Shown here: in pieces, positions 12,801 through 21,039 of the stretch | How positions within the stretch are numbered: position 1 is the stretch's first letter | Layout of the letters: the number at the start of each line of letters is the position of its first letter | DNA from: Macrostomum hystrix | Lineage: Eukaryota > Platyhelminthes > Macrostomidae | Assembly: GCA_950097015.1 (NCBI GenBank) | Contig: CATNEN010000033.1 | Coordinates: forward strand, 4,929,001 to 4,993,000 | Direction of reading: 5' to 3' | DNA length: 64,000 bases | Position numbers and translations under genes: made by a program | The notes under the pieces: generated by a model | Seen by the model: only the letters and a program-made list of their open reading frames with translations | Databases searched by the model: none | What the model was told of the DNA's origin: nothing

Positions 12801-15594
12801 AGCATCATCGCGAGAATCTCACCAAGGTCCTTCAACGCCTCCAGGAGGCGGGTCTACGGTTAAACAAGGACAAGTGCGAGTTCTTCCGCGACTCGGTCGA
12901 TTACCTGGGCCATCGGATCGACAGCCAAGGTCTGCGGCCGCTGGCGGAGAAGGTGACGGCAGTGCAGGACGCGCCGGCGCCCACTGATTGCAGTCAGCTT
13001 CGAGCCTATCTCGGCATGCTAACTCACTACGGTAAGTTTCTGCCTCATCTGTCTACCGTGGTCGCTCCGCTCAACCAGTTGCTGACTAAGAACGCCCGCT
13101 GGTGCTGGGGAGAGCCCCAGCAGCTGTCCTTCCAGAGGTCCAAGCGCCTACTGCTCGAGTCCCCGGTGCTTGTTCACTACGACTCGAAGCTGCCGCTGCG
13201 ATTAGAGTGCGACGCCAGCCCCTACGGACTCGGCGTGGTGCTGACACATCGAATGGACGGCCAGGACCGAGCGATCGCCTTCGCCAGCCGCAGCCTGACT
13301 ACGGCTCAGAAGGGCTACTCGCAGCTGGACAAAGAGGCCCTTGCGATCATGTTCGGCCTCCAGCGTTTCAATCAGTTCCTGCAAGGCCGCAAATTTGTCA
13401 TCGTGACCGACCACAAGCCGCTCCTGGGACTTCTAGGCGAGCACAAAGGCATCCCTGAGCACGCGGCTGCCCGCATGCAGCGCTGGGCGATCCGCTTGGC
13501 TGGTTATGACTACGCGCTTGAGTTCCGGCCCACCAGCAAACACGCAAACTGCGATTCACTGTCCCGGCTGCCGCTGCCGAGACAGTTCGAGGAGGAGCCG
13601 GCCGTAAACGCCCTGCTGCTCGACGAGGAGACCGGGTCTGCTATCACGGCTCAGGCGGTGGCACGGCACACGCGTTCGGATGCTACCCTCGGCCGGGTGC
13701 TTCGCTGCCTGCAGACTGGCGCCCCGATGGCGTCGTCGGACCTGACGGACTTCGCGAGGCGGCAAGACGAGCTGAGCGTCGAGCAGGGCTGCGTGCTGTG
13801 GGGTGCCCGAGTAGTGGTACCGACGGCCCTGCGGCAAGGCGTGCTGGATGAGCTTCACCAGGCGCACCCCGGCATCAACCGCATGCGAGCGCTGGCCCGC
13901 AGCTACGTCTGGTGGCCCGGTCTGGACAGGCAGCTCGAGACGACCGTCAAGGCCTGCCGGACCTGCATGCTGAACCAGGCCGATCCGCCCAAGGCGCCGG
14001 TGCAGCCGTGGCCGTTCCCAGCCGAACCGTGGGCAAGGCTGCACATTGACTTCGCCGGGCCCGTCAACGGCCGCACCTACCTGGTCATTGTGGACGCCTT
14101 CAGTAAGTGGCCGGAGGTTCTGCAGGTGCACAGTGTGACGGCGGCGGCGACCATTGAGCGTCTTCGTGAGGTGTTCGCGAGACTTGGCATTCCGCGCGTG
14201 CTGGTCTCTGACAACGGCACGCAGTTTACCTCGGGGGAGTTCAGCGAGTTCACCAGGCGCAACGGCATTCGTCACGTCTTCTCGGCGCCCTTCCACCCGG
14301 CCACAAACGGCCAGGCGGAGAGATTCGTGCTGGTGCTCAAGCGACATCTGCTCAAGAGCGGCCACTCGACAGCCGCACTGCAACAAATGCTAATTTCCTA
14401 CCGCAACACGCCGCACTCAATCACCGGCGCGGCCCCCAGTCAGCTGCTCATCGGTCGCAGACTACGCAGCCGGCTGGACCTACTGATGCCATCGCTGACG
14501 AACAGCATGCAGCAGCGCCAAGAGCAGCAAGTGGAGCAGCAGCCGCGAGCACGCGAGTTCCATGCCGGCGACCCAGTGTTGCTGCGCGACTTCAGCTCGG
14601 ATGCCAGGACCGGCGGCGGCCGCTGGACAGAGGGCACTGTCGTTTCCGCCGGGTCCAGCAACTGCGCCGTCGATGTTCGCGGAACTATCCACCGGCGGCA
14701 CACAAACCAGCTGCTGTCGGCCGCCCTCCCACCGCCGACAACTCCCGTGACCCCGCTAGTAGTCACAGCCGAGGCACCGTCGACCTTGGCGGAGCCTGGC
14801 GGTCAGGACATCGAGGCGCCGACAGTCGGGGCAGCCGCCGACGCCACCGACGCCGCCGACGCTAGCGATGCAACGTCCCCGACAGACACACCAGCTCGTC
14901 GCTACCCGCAACGGCAAAGGCGACCACCCGAGCGGTTGCAATCGTGATTAGGGACTCGAATGGACTATGCGGATCGACTGGGATGTTTCTAGCCTAGGGG
15001 GGAGATGTCGGGCTATGTCAATTGTTAGTGCAGTCACTGTCGTTGTTGTAATAGTTTAGTTTATTTAAGTGCGCGCGCGCCACCCCCGCCGCTGTTATTT
15101 ACTTTGATGTGTCTTATACAACCACCCATCCTCCACCCTATTGTTATCTCGTGTGATTGCTGAATCATGCCTGTCTGGCACAATATATATTGATCGAAGG
15201 TGCACGGCTAGAGTTTGCGCTTGTGACTGTCCTGCAACCTGCTCAATGCGTTTGCTTCTGTTCTTCAATTAACCCACGACTTCACAGGTAGGATTGGTGA
15301 CAATGACCCCCATCTTAGGTAGGATTGGTGACAATGACCCCCATCTTAGGTAGTATTGGTGACAATGACCCCTATCTTAGGTAGGATTGGTGACAATGAC
15401 CCTTATCTTAGGTAGGATTGGGGACAATGACCCCCATAAGTTAGGCTGGTTACTACTGCTCGGCGTACCGCAAGCCCTTTTATAATTTGCGAATCCAGAA
15501 ACAGTCCAGATTTCCTGAACGAATGGCGTACAAAGGAGTGGCTGACAGCTTTCAGTACGGCATGGAGCTTCAGCATCAGCAGCAGCAGCTGTGA
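6850..15594 (+). CDS. Nine-exon gene for an unrecognised protein of about 548 residues, possibly axonemal
   Basis: Proposed exons: 6850-7023, 7566-7742, 7816-7941, 8002-8115, 8193-8533, 8620-8812, 9674-9880, 10426-10590 and 15445-15594, summing to 549 codons with a TGA at 15592-15594. All introns start GT and end AG, and phases match at each junction (one phase-2 junction, 8533/8620). Clear donors include CAG|GTGAGA after exon 1, CCG|GTGAGT after exon 2 and AAG|GTGAGT after exon 8. Exon 3 and the 5' edges of exons 7 and 8 are least certain. No enzymatic domain is visible. Short aromatic-basic motifs recur: STFAEAYGRD, STYRKDFRLESY, SAYRKPFYNLRIQ. These resemble the short repeated motifs of flagellar microtubule-associated or inner proteins, but that is weak inference. 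The protein ends in a QQQQL tail. Introns 1 and 7 are filled by 15-bp arrays, and intron 8 hosts a complete LTR retrotransposon. Expressed-sequence data would settle the exon chain. Confidence 0.6.
7066..7464. repeat. 15-bp minisatellite filling intron 1 of the nine-exon gene, about 26 copies
   Basis: The unit 'ggcaattgtgtcaca' is nearly invariant, with occasional 'tcaaa' or 'tgaca' variants. It begins about 45 bases inside the donor at 7024 and takes up most of intron 1. With a five-codon period it leaves frames open on both strands. Each copy contains 'gtgtcacag|g', which resembles a weak splice acceptor. Confidence 0.93.
8813..9673 (+). other. Intron 6 of the nine-exon gene
   Basis: 861 bases between the donor CAG|GTGAAT and the proposed acceptor near 9673. 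It contains a short (aatgtt)n stutter at about 9367-9396 but no large array. It ends in a pyrimidine-rich run (9620-9672) that suits a 3' splice site. No other feature seen. Confidence 0.45.
9899..10212. repeat. 15-bp minisatellite in intron 7 of the nine-exon gene, about 20 copies
   Basis: The unit is 'gaacaagaatctccc', with 'cttcc' and 'gtaca' variants. It starts about 20 bases after the GT at 9881. It is open in several frames (for example a PEQES-type repeat), and in one frame it reads straight on from the preceding exon. Intron retention could therefore create an apparent fusion frame, but I treat it as intronic. Confidence 0.93.
10636..10730. repeat. 31-bp minisatellite, left part split by the retrotransposon
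   Basis: Three copies of a unit with core 'ggtaggattggtgacaatga' followed by 'ccccatctta'. The same array resumes at 15287 after the LTR element, so it was one array before insertion. Confidence 0.9.
10731..11011 (+). repeat. 5' LTR (281 bp)
   Basis: It starts TGTC and ends TTCACA. It contains a (gc)n stretch near 10797-10804 and an AT-rich 'cacaatatatattgatc' near 10903, a candidate TATA region. It differs from the 3' copy at two positions by eye: c/t in 'aatagttcag' and a/c in 'aaccaacg'. Confidence 0.93.
11024..14947 (+). CDS. Retrotransposon Gag-Pol polyprotein (about 1307 residues)
   Basis: A single frame with its first ATG at 11024, just 12 bases after the 5' LTR, and a stop at 14945-14947. 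Gag and Pol are fused with no frameshift. In order: a Gag-like helical region (residues ~1-180); two CCHC-type Cys/His clusters (~221-255, the second reading CHGCGKVGHIRKVC); an aspartic protease with DTGS (~300); reverse transcriptase with FVDD (~580); RNase H beginning at CDAS (~728); an integrase HHCC finger (~947-985); and an integrase core with HIDFAG, SDNGTQF and GQAERF supplying the D, D and E residues (~1007, 1061, 1098). This domain order (RT-RNase H-integrase) defines Ty3 rather than Ty1 type. No stop or frameshift is visible, so the copy may be autonomous. Which Ty3 clade it belongs to is not determinable here. Confidence 0.95.
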   Translation: MAATIPTLSANSDVEVYIERLDQYLVYKEVKDEVKVATLITVIGEEAYKLLRNLCLPDAVSSKPYETLTQLLKDHYAPKTSMLSARFRFQQRIQRPGESFTDFVAGLKAASEHCKFGITLTERLRDQLIFGIRSDAHRAKLLEVEDPTFDALTKKIETLETAEMSSSEMTHRAEPVAHLRPHRNPSGAKGVKDVSRQAPRRSAASFADPARAAQSCSAASACASCGGAHSRQQCKLREAKCHGCGKVGHIRKVCKSSRLHKVDPEPAEAQEPLFSLRQGGSSKGLVVKLLVQGSPCCFEVDTGSALTVIPKNLQEEVLPDLRLSPTSTVLRTYTGESFRPVGQAEVTVQHNSQDLRLPLLVVEQGDVALLGRDWLAKLKLDWPRIFGQVNSVTGEADGLIAQFPEVFQGGLGTYRHGEVKLHMPAEAKPRFFKARPVPYALRERVDDELRRMEADGIITSVKYSDWAAPIVPVVKKNGAVRICGDYKLTYNAEATPELYPLPRIEDLFAKLGGGCKWSKLDMSNAFLQLPLSKDSKIFLTINTQRGLFQLNRMPFGINCASAVFQRTLDSLLGDLESVQVFVDDILVTGRTLQHHRENLTKVLQRLQEAGLRLNKDKCEFFRDSVDYLGHRIDSQGLRPLAEKVTAVQDAPAPTDCSQLRAYLGMLTHYGKFLPHLSTVVAPLNQLLTKNARWCWGEPQQLSFQRSKRLLLESPVLVHYDSKLPLRLECDASPYGLGVVLTHRMDGQDRAIAFASRSLTTAQKGYSQLDKEALAIMFGLQRFNQFLQGRKFVIVTDHKPLLGLLGEHKGIPEHAAARMQRWAIRLAGYDYALEFRPTSKHANCDSLSRLPLPRQFEEEPAVNALLLDEETGSAITAQAVARHTRSDATLGRVLRCLQTGAPMASSDLTDFARRQDELSVEQGCVLWGARVVVPTALRQGVLDELHQAHPGINRMRALARSYVWWPGLDRQLETTVKACRTCMLNQADPPKAPVQPWPFPAEPWARLHIDFAGPVNGRTYLVIVDAFSKWPEVLQVHSVTAAATIERLREVFARLGIPRVLVSDNGTQFTSGEFSEFTRRNGIRHVFSAPFHPATNGQAERFVLVLKRHLLKSGHSTAALQQMLISYRNTPHSITGAAPSQLLIGRRLRSRLDLLMPSLTNSMQQRQEQQVEQQPRAREFHAGDPVLLRDFSSDARTGGGRWTEGTVVSAGSSNCAVDVRGTIHRRHTNQLLSAALPPPTTPVTPLVVTAEAPSTLAEPGGQDIEAPTVGAAADATDAADASDATSPTDTPARRYPQRQRRPPERLQS
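15006..15286 (+). repeat. 3' LTR (281 bp)
   Basis: Same length and ends as the 5' LTR, with two differences by eye. It is followed directly by the ggtag target duplication and the resumed 31-bp minisatellite. Confidence 0.93.
15287..15438. repeat. 31-bp minisatellite, right part split by the retrotransposon
   Basis: About five copies of the same unit as at 10636-10730. It ends only a few bases before the acceptor 'gttag' of exon 9 of the nine-exon gene. Confidence 0.9.
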
Positions 15595-16017
15595 CAATTT
15601 GCCGTGTGATGAGCCAACCAGAAAAAAGTAACTATTTTGCTTTTTCTTTCATATTTGAATTCGTAATTTTTAGAAATGAACTTTTTGTGATTAAAAAACT
15701 GTTTCTCTGGCACTCTCCTCCCAGCTACTGTAAGTCAAATACTTGTCCTTCTGTTACTGCAACAGAGAGGGTCTACTACTCAGAGTAGTATCAGAGTACA
15801 CATTGAACTTGTGACTTCAGTCACGCCTGCTCGCTTTCTAAACGCCTTTCAAATAGTTTTTTTTACTAAAATATGCCACGAAACATTCAAATTTCTTTTG
15901 GTGTTATTAAATAAATCAAAGCAGGCTTCAGATACAAGTTGATGAAGTTATTTTCGTCCTTATGGCTCAACTTGTTTCACTTTGGATTTCAAATTAAAAG
16001 ATGCGAAACAAAATAAC
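15595..16017. other. 3' flank of the nine-exon gene
   Basis: AT-rich. An AATAAA hexamer occurs in 'attaaataaatcaaa' at about 15906 and could be a polyadenylation signal. Nothing else identified. Confidence 0.4.
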
Positions 16018-16091
16018 TGGTCGGGGAGGGGCTCGAACCCTCGACCTTCGCGTTATCAGCACGACGCTCTAACCAACTGAGCTACACGACC
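16018..16091 (-). tRNA. tRNA-Ile with anticodon GAT
   Basis: Read on the minus strand, all parts of a cytosolic-type tRNA are present. The acceptor stem GGTCGTG pairs with CCCGACC, with one T-C mismatch at 6:67. The D stem is GCTC/GAGC. The anticodon stem TCGTG/CGCGA carries the loop CTGATAA, and the T arm is GAGGG-TTCGAGC-CCCTC. The discriminator base is A at 16018. The D arm (GTTGGTTAGAGCG) and 'GTGCTxATAACG' anticodon arm match eukaryotic tRNA-Ile, so the body is nuclear and isoleucine-like. The anticodon, plus-strand 16055-16057, reads GAT rather than the usual AAT. No intron and no encoded CCA are seen. A and B box sequences are intact, so it may be transcribed. Confidence 0.88.
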
Positions 16092-16324
16092 TTGTTACAG
16101 GACAAGGATAATTGGTTGGCCTAAATACATGACTGAGTCCCCAGCTCACGGTAGCTGATTTTATCATTATCTGCCCTGAAACAGAAATTTATAAATAACT
16201 CAAGCACAACTCAGATAAGAAATAAGAATTCGTTCTTATCAGTCTTGATTGAAATAACTGCTGGCCTCACGCACAGTTAAAAACTCGTATTTACAAGATT
16301 TTGTGCGGCTAAAACCTTTACTTA

Positions 16325-16762
16325 TCCACCTACCTGTACTCTGCCTCTATCCCATCTCCCACCCTCCTCTCCTATAACTCACCCCTCCTCTCCCATCTCT
16401 CACCCTCCTCTCCCATCTCTCACCCTCCTCTCCCATCTCTCACCCCTCGTCTCCCATCTCTCACCCCTCGTCTCTCATCTCTCACCCCTCGTCTCCCATC
16501 TCTCACCCCTCGTCTCCCATCTCTCACCCTCGTCTCCCATCTCTCACCCCTCGTCTCCCATCTCTCACCCCTCCTCTCTCATCTCTCACCCCTCCTCTCC
16601 CATCTCTCACCCCTCCTCTCCCATCTCCCACCCTCCTCTCCCATCTCTCACCCTCCTCTCCCATCTCTCACCCTCCTCTCCCATCTCTCACCCTCCTCTC
16701 CCATAACTCACCCCTCCTCTCCCATCTCTCACCCTCCTCTCCCATCTCTCACCCTCCTCTCC
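16325..16762. repeat. 21-bp pyrimidine-rich minisatellite, about 21 copies
   Basis: The core is 'tctcacccctcctctcccat', with gtc/ctc variants. It is almost purely C/T on the plus strand, so it is a long polypurine-polypyrimidine tract able to form triplex structures. It lies about 100 bases beyond the stop codon of the dynein light chain gene. Confidence 0.9.
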
Positions 16763-16858
16763 CCTGTATCGTGAAGCAGGCAGTGGTATTAGAAATACCC
16801 CCGTGTTCGTCCTCCATTAAGGCAAAAATAGCCTTTCTTCTGTTAACCCAGAGTTGTG

Positions 16859-17616
16859 CTACTCATAGTAGAACCAGTAGGCCGCGGCCGAGGCCACGAA
16901 GGTCGGCCTGTCCAGGCTGGCGGTGGCGCTGCCGTCGCAGCTGGCGTCCAGCAGGCAGCGCGACGCCTCGACGCAGCCCTGGCGAGCCTTCTGCGCCACG
17001 CCGGCTGTCACAACTAGTTTGAAGCGGCGCGAACCGGTCAGGGCCGACTTCAGACGCCGCTTGGCGTCCTCGGCGACCATGCGGACCAGGCGGGCGCTGG
17101 CCCGCGGGCAGTACAGCGAGTCGCCCAGGAAGAATTGCAGGCTGTGCCGCAGCACCTGGCCCGGCTCGCCTGGCGCAGCGAAGGCCGGTCCGAGCGGCTG
17201 GGTTCGGTAGGTGCTGTCCGCGCCGCGGCCGGCCCCGCCAACCCGGCGGCCGTGCAGCGCGGCGTTGGCCGCCGCCTGGGCCTGCAGCCGGACGCGGACC
17301 TCGCGCAAACGCCGCTTCAGTGTCATGAGCATCGCCAGGCTGAGCTGTCGCCCGGCCGCCTGCGATGTCACGGGGGATTAGGGTCTTACTTGAGCTGACT
17401 GCACAAAGTTCCGATCAATGCTCATTTTTTACTTACCTTCGAGCTCGCATGATGCAGCTGATGATGCTGACTGCTTGGAGTCTTGGATCCGGTTTCCTCC
17501 CAGCGAAAATGATGGCCCTGCTGCTGCTGCTGCTCATGCTGATGCTGCGGTGGCAGGCTGAGCTGCACGGAGTGCGGCTGCTGCCTGAGTCGCTTGTGAG
17601 ACCCACCGACTGGCAT
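16859..17616 (-). CDS. Tctex1-type dynein light chain (DYNLT family), two exons
   Basis: Minus-strand exons 17616-17437 and 17359-16859, joined in phase 0 between AAG|GTAAGT and CGCAG|GCG, give about 226 residues. The last 110 residues form a Tctex1 domain with the family's C-terminal signature: RRFKLVVTAGVAQKARQG, then ASRCLLDASCDGSATAS, ending in AAAYWFYYE. The family hallmark is a K-[LI]-V-V...GQ...G...SRCLWD...YYE pattern, and here the W of CLWD is L. The N-terminal 115 residues are poorly conserved, with a QQQQQ run and a basic segment. Long N-termini suit the axonemal TCTEX1D members (DYNLT4/5 type) better than the short cytoplasmic DYNLT1/3. Predicted role: light chain on dynein intermediate chains, probably ciliary. 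The gene sits alone on the minus strand between two arrays. Confidence 0.85.
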
Positions 17617-17689
17617 TGTAGCTGCTCAGAACAGTGGGAGAGAGATTGCCGCTATGATACTAATCTCACAAGCAAATCCAGCACATAAT

Positions 17690-17885
17690 CCTCTGTAGAT
17701 AATCACTATTATAAAATCACACGGTGGATAATCCCTTCCCATAATCCTAGTGTGGATAATCCCTTCCCATAATCCTACTGCGGATAATCCCTTCCATTAA
17801 CCCTTCCGCGGATAACCCTTAGTTAGTTCTCCTACAGCAGTGGATTATCAATATCCCCAAATCCGTCAGTGGATAATCCTAGTAA
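17690..17885. repeat. Degenerate 'gtggataatccctt' minisatellite
   Basis: About seven imperfect copies of 'ggataatcccttcccataat', with spacing around 26-27 bp. It lies just upstream of the dynein light chain start codon, so it is in that gene's promoter or 5' UTR region. Confidence 0.75.
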
Positions 17886-18461
17886 AATACGAGCCTAATC
17901 CTCCTGTGACAATGGCGCACAAAGCGTTACTTTATGGAATAGCAACCATTAAATAAATGAATTTCTACTGCATTCTATAATCCAAAAGAAAAGCAGTGCA
18001 ACTCACAATAACAATTCAGTGCTTGCCGGCTGAGTAGTACCAAAACCTTGGCGACACCAATGAGTTAGCCCAGCATTTAATCAAATGGGATCAGCACAGT
18101 GTGGAAACATCGCCCATGATCCTCTACTCAATGTACACCCAATCCCAATCCTATTCTACCCTCGTTCCCCTTAGCAACCGATTGCCAAATCCCGGCGTGC
18201 ACTGAAGCAATAACATATTAATCCCGCAGTTTTATCGCAACCCTTAAACACCCGTTGTCATGGCGACGCACAGCACAGTATGCCGATAACACAAAATTTA
18301 TTATTCATCTAAGAGTTTTGGCCAACCCAGGCAGACTGACCGAGAAATACAGCAGTGTCAGACCGGCAATCAATAATTAACCATCACAGCACTTTGCGGA
18401 TGCTGACATCGGCATGTGAGCACGACGGCCTTCCCGCGGCGATCTTGTGCACAAGCGTACT
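17886..18461. other. Intergenic, no feature seen
   Basis: Unique-looking sequence upstream of the dynein light chain gene. No coding frame or repeat recognised. Confidence 0.35.
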
Positions 18462-19045
18462 GAGGTGGAACTGGCTAGTTTACTGAGGTGGCTAGTGTAC
18501 TGAGGTGGAACTGGCTAGTGTACTGAGGTGGAACTGGCTAGTGTACTGAGGTGGAACTGGATAGTGTACTGAGGTGGAACTGGCTAGCGTACTGAGGTGG
18601 AACTGGATAGTGTGAGGTGAAACTGTCTAGAGTACTGAGGTGGAACTGGATAGTGTACTGAGGTGGAACTGGCTAGCGTACTGAGGTGGAACTGGCTAGT
18701 GTACTGAGGTGGAACTGGCTAGTGTACTGAGGTGGAACTGGCTATTTACTGAGGTGGAACTGGCTATTTACTGAGGTGGAACTGGCTAGCGTACTGAGGT
18801 GGAACTGGATAGTGTACTGAGGTGGAACTGGCTAGCGTACTGAGGTGGAACTGGCTAGTGTACTGAGGTGGAACTGGCTAGTTTACTGAGGTGGAACTGG
18901 CTAGCGTACTGAGGTGGCTAGTATATTGAGGTGGAACTGGCTAGTTTACTGAGGTGGAACTGGCTAGTTTACTGAGGTGGAACTGGCTAGTGTACTGAGG
19001 TTGAACTGGCTAGTGCACTGAGGTGGAACTGGTCAGTGTACTGTA
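18462..19045. repeat. 23-bp minisatellite, about 25 copies
   Basis: The core is 'tactgaggtggaactggcta', followed by 'gtg', 'gcg' or 'gtt' variants; several units are truncated. One isolated copy, 'gactggctagtgtactgagg', recurs about 135 bases downstream at 19178-19197. Confidence 0.92.
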
Positions 19046-19338
19046 ATGAGAATCAATAAAAAAGACAAATAAAAGCGAAGTAGAAAAAATTCTGCAACTA
19101 TGCGGTTTAAAAAACATGATCTGTCGGAAATGAATTTGTTGCAATAGGACAGATGGCTTCCAATCTCTTGTGTATTTGACTGGCTAGTGTACTGAGGTCA
19201 CCTGTTGCAACAAATGGTCTAACAAATTAAACTAAAACTACGCAAACTAATCGATACGAAGCATTTTACAACTTTGAAGAGATAAGAACTTTAACTACCT
19301 TAGGTAAATGGCTTAAATAATAGAAGGATTATTAGGGG

Positions 19339-19532
19339 AGACTCAGGGAAGATGCAGCAGTTGCCTGAAGGTTCAGGGAAGGATGCAGCAGTTGCCTGAA
19401 GGTTCAGGGAAGGATGCAGCAGTTGCCTGAAGGTTCAGGGAAGGATGCAGCAGTTGCCTGAAGGTTCAGGGAAGGATGCAGCAGTCGCCTGAAGGTTCAG
19501 GGAAGGATGCAGCAGATGCCTGAAGGTTCAGG
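19339..19532. repeat. 31-bp minisatellite, about six copies
   Basis: The core is 'ggatgcagcagttgcctgaa', followed by 'ggttcagggaa'. The copies are almost identical. It lies about 110 bases past the NDUFAF3-like stop codon, in the likely 3' UTR or flank. Confidence 0.92.
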
Positions 19533-19643
19533 AGAATGATTTTGTGGTAGGAGAATGCCGAGAAACCAAGAAATGTTTGAGTTAAGGCATGGCTGCAACA
19601 TGAAATGAAGTAATCAACACTGCTACATCATATATTCTCATTG

Positions 19644-20812
19644 CTAGTCACTCTTTCGCCCAGTGTTTCCATCGCCCTCGCCCTCCACTCGCCGTCTGGC
19701 CTCGTCGACCTCCTGCAGCCGGTGCCTCTCGGCCTTGACGCGCTCCTTGGCCGCTTGGGCGGCTCTCGCCGTATCGGCGTCTGCCTGACTGCCGCCGAAA
19801 TCTTCAACCAAGCGCTGGCGCCGTTTCAGCTCGGCCGAGGCGGCTACAGTCGAGCGCGTCAACGAGCGAGCGAAATCGGAGGCCGCCTCGCCAGCCGAGA
19901 TGCGGCCCGTCAGGTCCTCAGGCGGATCCAGCAGCTCGCTGGAGTAGTTGCCACCAGTGGACTCAAACAGCTTGAAGCCTGGCCGACGGCGCTTCTGGGC
20001 TTCCAGGGCGGCCAGCTCCTCCTGGTACATGTCCTGCATGCTGGGCGGCATGAAGGCGCCGGCCACGTGCCGACCCTCGGAGTTCAGGAAGTTGAAGGTG
20101 GTCAGGGCCTCCTCCGTGGGCAGGATCTCCCAGTTGATGCCGATCTCTCTAGGGACGAAATTTAAATAATCTCAGTTACACAGCCAATAAGAATTCAGTA
20201 ATATATTTTTTTTCAGCTCAGCAGCCAATCAAAATTAAGAAGGTTAAGGTTTAGTCAAAAAAGGCCCCAGCCAATTATAATCTATGAGCGTATAATCTAA
20301 ACGAGGGTCTCGCTAATAAAAACTCCGCAGCCAATCATAATCGAGAGAATTCGGCTAATCAAAGTTGGGCAGCCAATCAGAAGCGCTCACCGAAACCATT
20401 TAACTAGCGGAGCAGAGTCCAGCCTAACCGCCGGGTCGCCCTTGCCCAGCAGGAAGATGTCCGGCCTGGGGTAAATGACCCGCAGAGCGGACAGGCTGGC
20501 CGGTGAGATCTGGCTAGGGGTGGACACCTGCCAGCTGAAGATGGACTTGGGAAATGCCAACACGGGGCCCAGGACAAATATCCCGGTGCTTAATTTGAAG
20601 CCGTAGCGACCGAAGCGCTCGAAAAACACCATGGTTTTGTCCTCATTGATGATGGTCACAGAGGTCTTGTTCTCTTCTAAATCGGCGTTGAAACTCGTTG
20701 GCACCTCTTCGGAGGTGTCGCGAGCCAGCGAACGGCGAGGATTAGGCGAGGCGAGGCCGCCAAGGCGGAGGACGCGACTGGCACAGCGGGAGCAAAGGAG
20801 CATTGCCAGCAC
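19644..20812 (-). CDS. NDUFAF3-like complex I assembly factor, two exons, long C-terminal extension
   Basis: Minus-strand exons 20812-20391 and 20148-19644 join through CG|GTGAGC and CCCTAG|A to restore an Arg codon, giving about 308 residues. The first ~30 residues are rich in Arg, Leu, Ser and Ala without acids (a likely mitochondrial targeting peptide). The core is the Mth938/NDUFAF3 fold: FERFGRYGFKLSTGIFVLGP, a 'FSWQV' strand, then 'RPDIFLLGKGDP', and in exon 2 'EIGINWEILPTEEALTTFNF' plus 'NSEGRHVAGAF'. These correspond to the family's conserved 'GF.(V/L)NG..V.GP', 'P.IE....GTG' and 'T..A..TFN.L..EGR.VA.A' stretches. Known role in animals: early assembly of the complex I peripheral arm, with NDUFAF4. 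After the core come about 110 extra residues, Ala/Arg/Glu-rich and helical; human NDUFAF3 (184 residues) has no such tail. Confidence 0.87.
20149..20390 (-). repeat. Decayed repeats in the NDUFAF3-like intron
   Basis: The 242-bp intron contains at least five copies of 'cagccaat', each followed by an A/T-rich variable part (starting near 20181, 20221, 20268, 20329 and 20371), roughly every 40-60 bp. They look like a strongly diverged short tandem array. Confidence 0.6.
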
Positions 20813-21039
20813 CGTTGCTGAAGACGGAGAGGTTTCATAGGCTTGCCACTCTCTTGTATTCGCGGAGCAGTACTTTTTCTTGTTAACAAAATCAATAACC
20901 TACTTCTAAAAAGTTGTTCCCATGATTACTAAAGGTTTGTGTGCTCTCTAACAGGCTTGTGCCACTGCGCAAACACGACTATATCCTGTCTGATAGATTC
21001 GTGTCTTTGTGGTCTTTATAACAGATATGGTTAGTTTAT

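Larger units (their letters stand above)
10731..15286 (+). mobile_element. Complete Ty3-type LTR retrotransposon
   Basis: Two 281-bp direct repeats (10731-11011 and 15006-15286) begin TGTCGGG and end CTTCACA. I count two substitutions between them (about 99.3% identity), which means recent insertion. A 5-bp target-site duplication, ggtag, sits at 10726-10730 and 15287-15291. A purine-rich tract (about 14995-15005) directly precedes the 3' LTR. The sequence immediately after the 5' LTR, 'gtggcgacgaaga', is the expected primer-binding position; its tRNA is not resolved. One uninterrupted gag-pol frame lies between the LTRs and there is no env-like frame. The element lies in the sense direction inside intron 8 of the nine-exon gene, within a 31-bp minisatellite. 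Confidence 0.95.

Noticed and set aside
16018..16091. Bacterial contamination suggested by the GAT anticodon
   Set aside because: The D arm, anticodon arm and lack of encoded CCA match eukaryotic tRNA-Ile, and the surrounding DNA is continuous with animal genes.
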